A DNA stretch of 64,000 nucleotides from CALBPI01 sp942491885. GTDB lineage: Bacteria; Pseudomonadota; Gammaproteobacteria; Steroidobacterales; Woeseiaceae. The position numbers and the translations under genes were made by a program. The stretch is taken from contig CALOCQ010000003.1 in the NCBI GenBank assembly GCA_942491885.1, positions 124,001 to 188,000 of the forward strand, read 5' to 3'. Shown one piece after another: positions 51,866-61,405 of this stretch (the first letter of the stretch is position 1; every line of letters begins with the position of its first letter). The notes under the pieces are model-generated. The model worked only from the letters and a program-made list of their open reading frames with translations, searched no databases and had not been told where the DNA came from.

Positions 51866-53062
51866 TCAGGGTTTCGGTACGAGCTTCAGCAGACGACCGC
51901 CGGCTTTGTCTTCAAGCAGCCAGATTGCGCCGTCGGGGCCCTGTTCGACTTCGCGGATGCGTTTAGCCATCGCGTAGCGTTCGGCTTCCTCGGCGGACTC
52001 GCCATCGATAGCAACGCGCACCAGCGCCTGCGACGACAAACCACCGAGAAACGCATTGCCCTGCCAATCGGGGAACATCGCGCCGTTGTAGATGATCAGG
52101 CCAGCCGGTGAGATCGCCGGTACCCAGTAGGCGGCCGGCGGATCGAGGTCGGGGCGTGTGTCGTGGTCAGGGATCTGGTCGCCGTCGTAATGATCACCAT
52201 TTGAGACCAGCGGATAGCCGTAGTTGTTGCCGGCAACGACGTAGTTCAATTCATCGCCGTGGCGCGGGCCCATCTCGCTGTTCCAAAGCTGGCCTTCGCT
52301 GTCGAACGCGAGACCGAGCGGGTTGCGATGACCGATGCTCCAGAATTCGGCCGCGACGCCGCCCTCGCTGGCGAACGGATTGTCGGCCGGTACGCTGCCG
52401 TCGTCGAGCAGTCGCACGATCTTGCCCATGTTTGACGCCATATCCTGCGCGGGGTCGAACTTCTGGCGCTCACCCGAGGAGATAAACAGAAAGCCGTCCG
52501 GCGAGAACGCTATGCGATGGCCGAAGTGGCCGCGACCGGTCACCTTCGGTACCTGGCGCCAGATCACGTCGAGGTTATCGATGCTGCCGCCGCTATCGGT
52601 CAGGGTCAATACGCCGCGCGCGACAGCAGCGCCGCGCGTATCGTCGTCGCCTTCCTCGGCGTAGCTGATGTAAACAACGCCGTTATCGGCAAACTCCGGA
52701 TGTAGAACCACATCGCCGAGACCACCCTGGCCGCCATAAGCGACCTCGGGCAAACCAGTGATGGGGTCGGACTTGTTGCCTCGCTGGTCGACAACCAGAA
52801 GGCGCCCGGCCTTTTCGGTGACGAGCAAGCGGTTATCGGGCAGAAAGGTCATCGCCCAAGGCTCATCAAACTCGGCCACGGCGAAAGCCTCGAACGGATA
52901 ATCGCCCGGCAGATCGACCCTGGTGCCGGATGTTGACGTATTTGCGTCCGCGGTTGCTGCTGAAACGGCCGGTGTCGCGGAACTCGCCGCCGGTGCGCTG
53001 GTGCCACCGCTGCCGCAGGCAGCCAGAGAAATGGCCGCAAGGCCAAGCATCAAAGTTTTCAT
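51866..53062 (-). CDS. PQQ-dependent aldose sugar dehydrogenase-like lipoprotein
   Basis: About 398 residues. A lipoprotein signal (MKTLMLGLAAISLAAC, Cys about 16) and an Ala/Ser/Thr-rich linker precede a six-bladed beta-propeller of the soluble aldose sugar dehydrogenase (YliI/GdhB-like) family. The conserved features are EPWAMTFLPDNRLLVTEKAGRL, GGQGGLGDVVLHPEF, GRGHFGHRIAFSPDGFLFIS, and SEMGPRHGDELNYV. It oxidises aldoses in the periplasm and passes electrons from PQQ; no PQQ biosynthesis gene is visible here. ATG 53062 has AGGAGA just upstream. Confidence 0.9.
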   Translation of the reverse strand: MKTLMLGLAAISLAACGSGGTSAPAASSATPAVSAATADANTSTSGTRVDLPGDYPFEAFAVAEFDEPWAMTFLPDNRLLVTEKAGRLLVVDQRGNKSDPITGLPEVAYGGQGGLGDVVLHPEFADNGVVYISYAEEGDDDTRGAAVARGVLTLTDSGGSIDNLDVIWRQVPKVTGRGHFGHRIAFSPDGFLFISSGERQKFDPAQDMASNMGKIVRLLDDGSVPADNPFASEGGVAAEFWSIGHRNPLGLAFDSEGQLWNSEMGPRHGDELNYVVAGNNYGYPLVSNGDHYDGDQIPDHDTRPDLDPPAAYWVPAISPAGLIIYNGAMFPDWQGNAFLGGLSSQALVRVAIDGESAEEAERYAMAKRIREVEQGPDGAIWLLEDKAGGRLLKLVPKP

Positions 53063-53372
53063 GGAATCTCCTGAGAGCAAGCTTGCTGCGCAACATTGAT
53101 TGGCAAGGGTGCCGAGGCTGTCGCGCGGATAGCATTAAAGGTTAGCATAGGCGGCTTTGGCGCTACAAAGCGCGGCTACTCGCCGGCTCGGGTCATTGCC
53201 CGACACGGGATGATCAAATTACGACCTCCGCGATCATACGCGATGATAAAGGACGCCACCTGGCATGACGGCATGTACGAATATGATTCTGGTTGAGGCG
53301 GGTTCAGTTGCGCGAGCGTGCGCGGACGCCAGCAGTTTTGAGCGGCGCGGTTGCCCCGTGGGTTCGCGCTCC
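53063..53372. other. 310-base divergent spacer with no supported gene
   Basis: Separates the sugar dehydrogenase (minus) from the TonB-dependent receptor (plus) and must hold both promoters. Frames open here but none has a ribosome site or family features. No operator, Fur site or hairpin is evident by eye. Confidence 0.5.
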
Positions 53373-55493
53373 ATGAGCCGGTCGCCGCAAAAAATGCGAC
53401 GAGTACAAACAGTCTGTATTGCTGTCTTCTCGCTGCTCTGCTGCTGCGCATCCATGATGCCATCGACAGCGGTGGCGGACGATCAGCCCGCATTGCCGGG
53501 CGACGGTGACCCGTCAACGATCGATGAGATTATCGTAGAAGCCGCGCGCAGCGATGCGCCGCTCGCGAAGCTGCCGTTTGCTGCGGATGTCGTCTTGCAG
53601 TCGGACATTCAGGATGGCCGCCCGCTGCTCGGGCTCGACGAGTCGCTGCAGGGCGTGCCCGGGTTGTTACTGCAGAACCGCTATAACTTTGCTCAGGACC
53701 TGCGGATATCGATGCGTGGCTTTGGCGCGCGATCGGCCTTTGGTATCCGCGGTATACGTATCATCGTCGACGGTATCCCGGAAACGGTCGCCGACGGACA
53801 AGGGGGCGTCGACGGCATTGATCTCGGCTCTGCGCGGCGTATCGAGGTGTTGCGCGGTGGCGCGTCGGCGATTTATGGCAACGCAGGTGGCGGCGTTATT
53901 CTGGTATCCAGCGAGCGTGGCGGGGCGGTGCCGGAGCTTAGTTTCGGGGCGGCGACCGGCACTGACGGCTACCAGCGGGTGAACGCCAAGTTCAAGGGTC
54001 AGTATGACAACCTGAATGTCTTGTTAAGTGGCTCCGAACTAGACTATGAGGGCTATCGCGAGTGGAGCGACGCGACAAACCGCCAGCTGAATATGCGCCT
54101 TACCTATGATGCCGGCGATGGTCGCGACTGGTTGTTCAGCGCACACCATACCGATCAACCGAAGGCCAATGACCCCGGCGGCGTTAATCGGGCGCAGTAT
54201 GAATCCGACCCGCGCTCGGCGCGCGACGCCAATATTGCGTTCGCCGCCGGTGAGGCCTTGCAGCAAACACGGTTGGGGGGTCGTATGCGCAACGCGGTCG
54301 GGACTAACGGCGAGCTGACGATACGCGGCTACTACCTGGACCGGTCACTGGACGCGTTGCTGCCGTTTGCCGGCGGCGGGGCTATCGATCTGGATCGTAT
54401 TTTCGCGGGCGGCGGGCTGCGTTATCGGCATCGCGTTGAGCTGGCCGGCCGGGAGCACAGTATCTACGCGGGCATCGACTACGACCGACAGGACGACGAT
54501 CGCTTGCGGTTCGACAATATTGCCGGGCAGCGTGGCGCGCTGACGCTTGATCAGAACGAACGCGTGACCAGCACCGGTATCTATCTGCAGGCGGAAATCG
54601 CGTTGGCCGATACGCTGGCGCTAACGCTCGGGCTGCGCGACGACCGCGTTACGTTTGATGTGACCGATGCCTTTATCGTCGACGGGGACGACTCCGGGTC
54701 ACGCACCTTTAGCGAGCTCAGTCCGCTCGCCGGGTTGTTCTGGACGGTCAACGACACGCTCGGGTTGTACGCAAATGCGTCGCGCTCGTTCGAATCGCCG
54801 ACGACAACGGAGCTTGCGAATCCGTCCAACGGTGGCGGCTTCAATCCCGATCTTGAGTCGGCAATTGCGCGCCAGATAGAGGTCGGCGCGCGGATGGATT
54901 TTGCGCAACGCCATGCCGTCACCGCGGCGCTGTTCGACATCCGTGTTGATGACGAATTGATTCCGTTTGAATTGGCCACGTCCCCCGGCCGCGACTTCTT
55001 TGCCAACGCCGGCGTCTCGGACCGGCGGGGTGTGGAATTATCCTGGCAGGCGACGATCGATCCACAATGGCGTTTCAATGCGGCCTATACGTGGTCAGAC
55101 TTTACTTTCGATACGTTCACCGACGCCGACGGCAATGTTTTTGACGGCAACACAGTGCCCGGTACCGCCGAGCATCAAATGCATGTCGCACTCAATTACC
55201 GCAATGCGGCGGCCTGGTACGCCGGCATCGAGGCGAACTACGTCGATGAGATTGTCCTGAATAATGCCAACTCACAAAACGCCGATGACTACACGCTGGT
55301 GACGCTGCGCGGCGGAGCCGAGCTCGACCGTGGCGACTGGCGACTTGCGCCGTTTATCAGCATCAGCAATGCTCTTGGCGAACGCTATGCGGCAAACACG
55401 CGTGCGAATGCGTTTGGCGGGCGCTATTTCGAGGCTGGCCCGGAGTTGGCCGTGTTTGTCGGCATCAACATCACACGCCGCTTTGCGAGATAG
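53373..55493 (+). CDS. TonB-dependent outer-membrane receptor
   Basis: About 706 residues. A signal peptide (RRVQTVCIAVFSLLCCCASMMPSTAVA) is followed by a TonB box-like IDEIIVEA, the plug domain (LQGVPGLLLQNRYNF, SMRGFGARSAFGIRG, RIEVLRGGASAIYGNAGGGVI) and a 22-strand barrel ending in the typical phenylalanine-containing strand (VGINITRRFAR). The ligand (siderophore, vitamin or sugar) cannot be read; the divergent sugar dehydrogenase gives a hint at carbohydrate. ATG 53373 is chosen over ATG 53394, which would begin at the signal peptide itself. Confidence 0.9.
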   Translation: MSRSPQKMRRVQTVCIAVFSLLCCCASMMPSTAVADDQPALPGDGDPSTIDEIIVEAARSDAPLAKLPFAADVVLQSDIQDGRPLLGLDESLQGVPGLLLQNRYNFAQDLRISMRGFGARSAFGIRGIRIIVDGIPETVADGQGGVDGIDLGSARRIEVLRGGASAIYGNAGGGVILVSSERGGAVPELSFGAATGTDGYQRVNAKFKGQYDNLNVLLSGSELDYEGYREWSDATNRQLNMRLTYDAGDGRDWLFSAHHTDQPKANDPGGVNRAQYESDPRSARDANIAFAAGEALQQTRLGGRMRNAVGTNGELTIRGYYLDRSLDALLPFAGGGAIDLDRIFAGGGLRYRHRVELAGREHSIYAGIDYDRQDDDRLRFDNIAGQRGALTLDQNERVTSTGIYLQAEIALADTLALTLGLRDDRVTFDVTDAFIVDGDDSGSRTFSELSPLAGLFWTVNDTLGLYANASRSFESPTTTELANPSNGGGFNPDLESAIARQIEVGARMDFAQRHAVTAALFDIRVDDELIPFELATSPGRDFFANAGVSDRRGVELSWQATIDPQWRFNAAYTWSDFTFDTFTDADGNVFDGNTVPGTAEHQMHVALNYRNAAAWYAGIEANYVDEIVLNNANSQNADDYTLVTLRGGAELDRGDWRLAPFISISNALGERYAANTRANAFGGRYFEAGPELAVFVGINITRRFAR

Positions 55494-55517
55494 CGACGAA
55501 ACAACGGGGATATTACG

Positions 55518-56627
55518 ATGAAATCGAGAGCGGCTATTGCCTGGAAAGCGGGCGAACCATTGAGCATTGAGACCATCGAGGTGGCGCCGCCGAAAGCGGG
55601 CGAGGCGCTGGTGCGAATCGTTGCGACCGGCGTTTGCCACACCGACGCATATACCTTGTCAGGCGATGATCCGGAGGGAATATTCCCCGCGATTCTCGGC
55701 CATGAGGGCGCCGGCGTTGTCGAGGCGATCGGCGAGGGTGTTACTTCGGTGGCCGTGGGTGACCATGTCATTCCGCTGTACACGCCGGAGTGTGGTACCT
55801 GTAATTTCTGCACATCCGGCAAGACCAATCTGTGCCAGCGAATTCGTGCGACTCAGGGACAAGGCCTGATGCCCGACGGCACCTCACGCTTTTCGCTGGA
55901 CGGCAAGCCGATCGCGCACTACATGGGTACATCGACGTTTTCCGAATACACGGTCGTGCCCGAAATCGCCTTGGCGAAAATCAGTCAGGATGCGCCGCTG
56001 GATAAGGTCTGCCTGCTGGGCTGCGGTATTACGACGGGCATCGGTGCCGTGCTTAATACGGCAAAGGTCGAGGCGGGTGCCAGCGTTGCCGTGTTCGGAC
56101 TCGGTGGCATCGGTTTATCGGTAGTGCAGGGCGCCAAGATGGCGAACGCCGGGCAGATCATTGCCGTCGATGTGAACCCTGATAAATGGGAAATGGCAAA
56201 AATGCTCGGCGCGACGCACTTTGTAAACCCGACCGAGCACGACGCGCCGATTCAGGATGTCATTGTCGATATGACGGACGGTGGCGTCGACTATTCGTTC
56301 GAATGTGTTGGCAACACCGATCTGATGCGCGCCGCGCTTGAGTGCTGTCACAAGGGCTGGGGTGAGTCCACGATCATCGGTGTCGCCGGGAGCGGCAAAG
56401 AGATATCGACACGACCATTTCAGCTTGTGACCGGACGCGTTTGGCGTGGTACTGCCTTCGGTGGTGTTAAAGGTCGCAGTGAATTGCCGGGCTATGTCGA
56501 TCGTTATATGCAAGGTGAAATTTCTATCGATCCGATGGTTACATTCACGATGGGTCTTGACGATATCAATCGCGCGTTCGACCTGATGCATGAGGGCAAA
56601 AGCATCCGCTCGGTCATCGTTTTTTGA
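55518..56627 (+). CDS. frmA: S-(hydroxymethyl)glutathione dehydrogenase (class III alcohol dehydrogenase)
   Basis: About 369 residues, the typical FrmA/AdhC length. Catalytic zinc ligands lie in GVCHTDAY and GHEGAGVVE; structural zinc in CGTCNFCTSGKTNLC; the NAD fold in AVFGLGGIGLSVV. The ending LMHEGKSIRSVIVF is family-specific. It oxidises the spontaneous adduct of formaldehyde and glutathione and can reduce S-nitrosoglutathione. It sits 24 bases after the TonB receptor gene. No FrmB (S-formylglutathione hydrolase) gene follows. Three 22-base repeats lie just after the stop. Confidence 0.95.
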   Translation: MKSRAAIAWKAGEPLSIETIEVAPPKAGEALVRIVATGVCHTDAYTLSGDDPEGIFPAILGHEGAGVVEAIGEGVTSVAVGDHVIPLYTPECGTCNFCTSGKTNLCQRIRATQGQGLMPDGTSRFSLDGKPIAHYMGTSTFSEYTVVPEIALAKISQDAPLDKVCLLGCGITTGIGAVLNTAKVEAGASVAVFGLGGIGLSVVQGAKMANAGQIIAVDVNPDKWEMAKMLGATHFVNPTEHDAPIQDVIVDMTDGGVDYSFECVGNTDLMRAALECCHKGWGESTIIGVAGSGKEISTRPFQLVTGRVWRGTAFGGVKGRSELPGYVDRYMQGEISIDPMVTFTMGLDDINRAFDLMHEGKSIRSVIVF

Positions 56628-56690
56628 CATAAACGACATGCCGGTGTGACATAACGAACATCACTTTGTGACATAGTTAGCGTTGCTAAA
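56625..56690. repeat. Three imperfect 22-base direct repeats
   Basis: TGACAT occurs at 56625, 56647 and 56669, exactly 22 bases apart. The first two units continue AA-CGA-CAT in nearly the same pattern; the third diverges after TGACATA. The first repeat starts inside the stop codon region of frmA. A 22-base period is about two helical turns, as in operator arrays bound on one DNA face. Confidence 0.6.
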
Positions 56691-56819
56691 TTGCGACGAT
56701 TGACACTTTTCGTTTTGTTGTGACAACCTCGGTCACTCGCAGGGTATTCCGCGTCGCGATGCATAACGCAAGTTGACGTAGTTTGTTCGCTCTGCCCGTT
56801 GAGCTTGAGGAAGCAGCAC

Positions 56820-58214
56820 ATGGTGAGTCAGGGCAACAGTGAGTGGCGCGGCAACGTCAAAGACCGAAAGAACCCGAACGTCAATCGCGGCATCGCAGCG
56901 AAGAACGTAAAACCCAAGCCCGGCGTGGTTCAGCCGACAAGTCTGAAACAACTTCAGCAAGTAATGCGTCCGCAATCGCAATACCCGACACCGATTCGAC
57001 CGATGGGTGCCAACAGCTCATCCACGCAGTGCACGGCGGCGGTCGGCGGCACGGTTGTCGATATGACAGGGCTCAACAAGATTACAGATATTGGTGACGA
57101 CACCGTTACCGCGGAAGCAGGCGTGACCTTGCGTGAACTCGCCGAGTACCTGACCACGCGTGGCATGGAAATCGCCGGCTCTATGGATCTCGCACGACGC
57201 ACCGTCGGCGGGGCCATCGCCGGCGGCTGTTTCGGCGCGGCGCATGACGGCACCACGGCATTCATCGCGTCGCAGGTCTTGTCGATGCGCGTCGTAATGC
57301 CCGACGGTCGACTGATGGACGTGACCGAAGACAAGCAGAACCTGCTGAATATTTTTCGCCTTAGCTTGGGTGCGCTCGGCATCATCTACGACGTGACGTT
57401 CCGGATTCGTGCCGCCGAGAAGTTTGTTCTCAAGCAGCGCAAGATGGATGTCGAAACCTTCGGTCGCGCGGCCACCGCGCTGGCGAGCCAGAAGATCGGG
57501 CTCAAGTTTTTCTATCTGCCGTTCAAGAACAGGGTCTATACCGAGCTGCGTCGCGCGCAGACGGAAGACAAGCCGGTCAGGCAGCTGCCGTGGAAGATCA
57601 AGGACCTCGGTGAGACCACCGTGTTGCCGGCGATCTGCGGCAAGCTCGGACGCATCGTGCCGATTGCTAGTATCCGTTACAGCCTGGTGGATGGTCTGCA
57701 CGACCTCGGGCATTCGGTGTTGACCAATACGTTGACCGCAGAGGGCAGCAGCGCGGCCGAGAATCAAAGTGCTAGTGGTCGCTTCGCGGGTCCGCCGCTG
57801 GAATACACGACGTGGTGCTTCCCGGTGGAGAACATCGGTATGTTGCTGGAGGCTTACAAGTCCTTCGCGACCGACTATTACAAGAACACGAAATTCCGCT
57901 GTGATATGCCTGTCGTTGGGTTCCGGTTGCCGCCTGATCAGTCGGCGTTGCTGTCGCCGTGTTTCGATGCGCCGATGTTTGCGCTGCGCTTCGTCAGCAA
58001 TTCGCATCCGATGTGGGAAGACTTCGTCATGGATCTTGCCGAGTTCGCGCAGCGTTGGAGCGGCGTGCCATTGTTGAATCAGACCCGCTGTGCCGAGCAG
58101 CGTCAGACCACCATGGCCTTCGGTACGCGCCTCGACTTCTTCAAGAAGATTCGCCGCCAGATGGATCCCGACGGGCGCATGATGAATCCGTACCTTGCGC
58201 AGTACTTGCGCTAA
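56820..58214 (+). CDS. FAD-linked oxidase, D-arabinono-1,4-lactone oxidase-like
   Basis: About 464 residues. The FAD-binding PCMH-type domain is shown by IRPMGANSSSTQCTAAVGGTVVDMTGLNKI, VTAEAGVTLRELAEYL and GGAIAGGCFGAAHDGT. The C-terminal half ends in RMMNPYLAQYL with the histidine-free pattern of the ALO/vanillyl-oxidase-like subgroup. It probably oxidises an aldonolactone or sugar-like alcohol using O2 or a dye. The substrate is unknown. AGGAAG lies a few bases before ATG 56820. The mature N-terminus (RGNVKDRKNPNVNRG) is basic and may be a soluble leader. Confidence 0.8.
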   Translation: MVSQGNSEWRGNVKDRKNPNVNRGIAAKNVKPKPGVVQPTSLKQLQQVMRPQSQYPTPIRPMGANSSSTQCTAAVGGTVVDMTGLNKITDIGDDTVTAEAGVTLRELAEYLTTRGMEIAGSMDLARRTVGGAIAGGCFGAAHDGTTAFIASQVLSMRVVMPDGRLMDVTEDKQNLLNIFRLSLGALGIIYDVTFRIRAAEKFVLKQRKMDVETFGRAATALASQKIGLKFFYLPFKNRVYTELRRAQTEDKPVRQLPWKIKDLGETTVLPAICGKLGRIVPIASIRYSLVDGLHDLGHSVLTNTLTAEGSSAAENQSASGRFAGPPLEYTTWCFPVENIGMLLEAYKSFATDYYKNTKFRCDMPVVGFRLPPDQSALLSPCFDAPMFALRFVSNSHPMWEDFVMDLAEFAQRWSGVPLLNQTRCAEQRQTTMAFGTRLDFFKKIRRQMDPDGRMMNPYLAQYLR

Positions 58215-58259
58215 CGGATCGCGCTGGCGGATTTCGCGTTAGCACAGGTTCGCGTTCGG

Positions 58260-58922
58260 TCAACTGCGCTCGGCGTCGGTGAACTCCGCCACCATATCTG
58301 CGTAGCGCCGATCGACTGGCACGAACGCGTCTGCCGATTCGTCGTACGCCCCGACGTCGCCCGTGCGGATATCGTAGACCCACCCGTGCAACGTCAGATG
58401 CCCTTCCGATAGCCGCTTCGCAACGCTGGGATGACCTTTGAGATGGCGTAACTGCAGGATGACGTTTTGCTCGGTCAACATCTTTAGCCGGTCCGCATCT
58501 GTGCCTGACGCGGCCGTGTGGTTGACAATATCCAGAGCAGGTCGGGCGTAGCCCAGCCATTCCTGAACATGCGGCATGTGACCGAGCCGCTCCGGGTTCA
58601 TCGCGCCTTTCATCGCGCCGCATTCGGTATGACCACAAATAACGATGTGCGGCACCTGAAGCGACGCGACTGCATATTCGATCGAGGCAGTCATGCCGCC
58701 ACCTTTCTCCATATGCGGCGGCACGATATTGCCGGCATTGCGACAGATGAATAATTCGCCCGGGTCTGTCTGTGTAATCATCGCGGTTTCGACGCGCGAG
58801 TCGGAGCAGGTGATGAACAGCGCCTCGGGAGACTGGCCAAGACTGAGGCGTTCGAACAACGCTTTTTTCTCAGGGTAGATCTCGTTCTGAAAACGAATCA
58901 CCCCTGCCGCGAAACTTGCCAT
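58260..58922 (-). CDS. Beta-class carbonic anhydrase
   Basis: About 220 residues, typical length. Zinc ligands are Cys 39 (FITCSDSR), His 98 and Cys 101 (ICGHTECGAMKG), with the Asp-Arg dyad of CSDSR intact. It interconverts CO2 and bicarbonate in the cytosol. The ATG at 58920-58922 has GGGGGAA upstream; the open frame further to 58988 has no support. It is convergent with the FAD oxidase gene (about 45 bases) and divergent from the TPR gene at 59170. Confidence 0.93.
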   Translation of the reverse strand: MASFAAGVIRFQNEIYPEKKALFERLSLGQSPEALFITCSDSRVETAMITQTDPGELFICRNAGNIVPPHMEKGGGMTASIEYAVASLQVPHIVICGHTECGAMKGAMNPERLGHMPHVQEWLGYARPALDIVNHTAASGTDADRLKMLTEQNVILQLRHLKGHPSVAKRLSEGHLTLHGWVYDIRTGDVGAYDESADAFVPVDRRYADMVAEFTDAERS

Positions 58923-59169
58923 ATCTGTTCCCCCTTTAGGCTGGCCAGCCGATCGCTGATCCGCCGGTCGACTGGCGCAAGACAACACTTGTTGTGTCGG
59001 GTGTCAAACGTTCGTCGATTCGGTGCGCGCCGGTTGTGACCGGAATCCTTGCTGTAACTGCTTGTTTACCCGCATACTTTGGCGCAGATCATATCAATCA
59101 GAATAAACCGCCCGTGCCGTAATGCGCACGCAAAGGCGAGTTTGATGCGAGCTACAGGGCAACCCAGCG

Positions 59170-61329
59170 ATGTCGGGACTATTTCAGGAACTCAAGCGGC
59201 GTAACGTCATACGCGTCGCGCTGGCCTATCTCGTATTGAGCTGGCTGTTATTGCAGGTCGGTGACGTGCTGTTCGAGGCACTGCGTCTTGATGACGCCGC
59301 GCTGACGGTCATGCTGGTTATTCTGGCGCTGGGTTTCATACCGGTGGTGATTATTGCCTGGGTCTACGAGTTGACGCCTGAAGGTGTAAAACGTGAGTCC
59401 GAGATCGCTCGCGATGCGTCGGTCGCATCCCACACCGGCGAGCGCCTGAACGTTGCAATCGTCGTGCTGCTGGTCGCCGCGCTCGGCTTGTTCGTTTGGG
59501 ACCGTCTTGCAGGTTCGCCCACGAATGATGCGGCTCAATCTGAACAGCAAGTGGCAGACGATGCGCTGGCGCCGGTCGGGCAATCCATCGCCGTGCTGCC
59601 GTTCGCCGATATGAGCACCGACGGCGACCAGGCCTATTTTGGTGACGGGATTGCCGAGGAACTGCTTAACGTGTTGGCAAGCGTCGATGGGCTAAAGGTC
59701 GCTGCTCGCACCTCGTCGTTCAAGTTTCGTGGCGAGGCGCTGGATATTCCCGAAATAGGCCGCGCGCTTGACGTCACCACGATTCTGGAAGGGTCTGTCA
59801 GGAAGGCTGGCGATCAGGTGCGGATCACGGCGCAGCTGATCGATGTTAACGGCGGCTACCACCTCTGGTCGCAGAGCTATGATCGCAAGCTCGACAATAT
59901 TTTTGACGTTCAGGATGAGATCGCCCGTTCGATCGTCGATGCATTGAAGCTGCAGCTGCAGCTGGGGCCCGCAGCGGTATCCAATGACACTGAGAGCGGT
60001 CGTGCCTATGACTTGTATCTGCGCGGTCGCGAGTACGCGCGCGAGCCAAGCAAGGCCGGACTTGAGCGGGCGCTTGGCTATTATCAGGAAGCGCTGGCCG
60101 TCGATCCCGACCTTGCGGCAGTGCACGGCGCGATTGCGTCGGTTTGGGTGTGGCTCGAAGACTATGGCGGTATTCAGTCGCAGGAAGCCTTTGATCGCGC
60201 GGAGCGCGCCGCGCGCCGCGCGCTGGAGATCGATCCGAATCGCGCCGAGGCGCTGACCTCGATGGGGTTTGTTGAGGATCGCAAATACGGCAATAACCTT
60301 GCGGCAAGGGAGTACTACGAGCGGGCGTTGTCGGTCAATCCTGCCTACACCGACGCCGCTACTTTGTATGCCGATGCGCTGGCCGACCTTGGCGAAACAA
60401 ACAACAGTCTGCAGCTCCGTCGCGAGGCCGTCGAGCGAGATCCATTGTCGGGCTTTTTGAAATCGCGATTGGCGTCTCAACTTATCGCGATCGGGCAAGA
60501 CGAGGAGGGCGTGCAATTGCTGCGCGAAATCCTCGCGTTGAATCCGGGCGATACTTACGGCCAGGAAGAGATGGCTAACTACAAGGTCGGCCAGGGGCTT
60601 TTTGCAGAAGCGATCGAATATTACAAGAAGGTGCATGAAAACCGACCGGGCGATCCTTATGCTGCGGCGAATATCTCAACGGTTTTCAGTGTCATGGGAG
60701 ACACGCAAAGCGCGACCGAGTGGATAGCGGCGGCACGCGAGCGCGGCGCAAACAATCGCTGGGAGCTGAGTGCGCGGCGCGCGCTGGCGAAGGAGACCGC
60801 CGATTGGGATGCAATGTTCCGGGCCGGCCAGTTAAATCTTATTAAGGACGGTGTGGAGTGGCAGGGCTATGCCAGTCTCGGAGAGGGCGACTGGGAAGCA
60901 GCGCGCGCGGCCTATCAGCGGGTTCTGTCCCGGCTGCAATACCGACCTGACGAGCAGCCTAACGGAGACATGCTCCAGTCTCTGCTCGGATTGACGCTTG
61001 CCGAACAACGACTGGGGGTTGAGACATGGGAGGAGCACGCGGGCGTGGCGCGTGCGCTTGCCGAAAAGCTGCTGCAGGAATCCGATTTTCTGCGCTCATG
61101 GCCGCGTATGAGTATCCGCTACATACTCGCTTGCTTGTCCGCCATCGAAGGTGACGCCGACGCTGTTGTTGAGCACATGCAGGCATCGCTGGCGGTCAAT
61201 TATCTGACCCCACGTTTTCTCGAGCACGATCCATTCCTGCGCGGTTACGCTGACGATCCGCGTTTGCAGGCATTGGCGGCAGAGATGCGCGCGCGAACAG
61301 ACGCCGAGCTAGCCAAAACAGGCGACTGA
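59170..61329 (+). CDS. Membrane TolB-N/FlgO-like TPR protein
   Basis: About 719 residues. Residues 1-115 hold three helices in the module GLFQELKRRNVIRVALAYLVLSWLLLQVGD, then EGVKRESEIA and a third helix (IVVLLVAALGLFVW). Residues 135-255 are a TolB-N/FlgO-like domain: SIAVLPFADMS, GDGIAEELLNVLA, RTSSFKF, ILEGSVRKAGDQVRITAQLID and YDRKLDNIFDVQDEIARSIV. The rest is TPR repeats. It is a paralogue of 25034. Such proteins often stand where CadC-like regulators lost their DNA-binding part. The role is not established. Confidence 0.85.
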   Translation: MSGLFQELKRRNVIRVALAYLVLSWLLLQVGDVLFEALRLDDAALTVMLVILALGFIPVVIIAWVYELTPEGVKRESEIARDASVASHTGERLNVAIVVLLVAALGLFVWDRLAGSPTNDAAQSEQQVADDALAPVGQSIAVLPFADMSTDGDQAYFGDGIAEELLNVLASVDGLKVAARTSSFKFRGEALDIPEIGRALDVTTILEGSVRKAGDQVRITAQLIDVNGGYHLWSQSYDRKLDNIFDVQDEIARSIVDALKLQLQLGPAAVSNDTESGRAYDLYLRGREYAREPSKAGLERALGYYQEALAVDPDLAAVHGAIASVWVWLEDYGGIQSQEAFDRAERAARRALEIDPNRAEALTSMGFVEDRKYGNNLAAREYYERALSVNPAYTDAATLYADALADLGETNNSLQLRREAVERDPLSGFLKSRLASQLIAIGQDEEGVQLLREILALNPGDTYGQEEMANYKVGQGLFAEAIEYYKKVHENRPGDPYAAANISTVFSVMGDTQSATEWIAAARERGANNRWELSARRALAKETADWDAMFRAGQLNLIKDGVEWQGYASLGEGDWEAARAAYQRVLSRLQYRPDEQPNGDMLQSLLGLTLAEQRLGVETWEEHAGVARALAEKLLQESDFLRSWPRMSIRYILACLSAIEGDADAVVEHMQASLAVNYLTPRFLEHDPFLRGYADDPRLQALAAEMRARTDAELAKTGD

Positions 61330-61405
61330 GCCAGAGCGACCTTTTGGGTCGCGGGGCTCCAGCAGGTATCATGAGACGCTGATTCAGTTGCAAAAGGGCC
61401 GGCAC

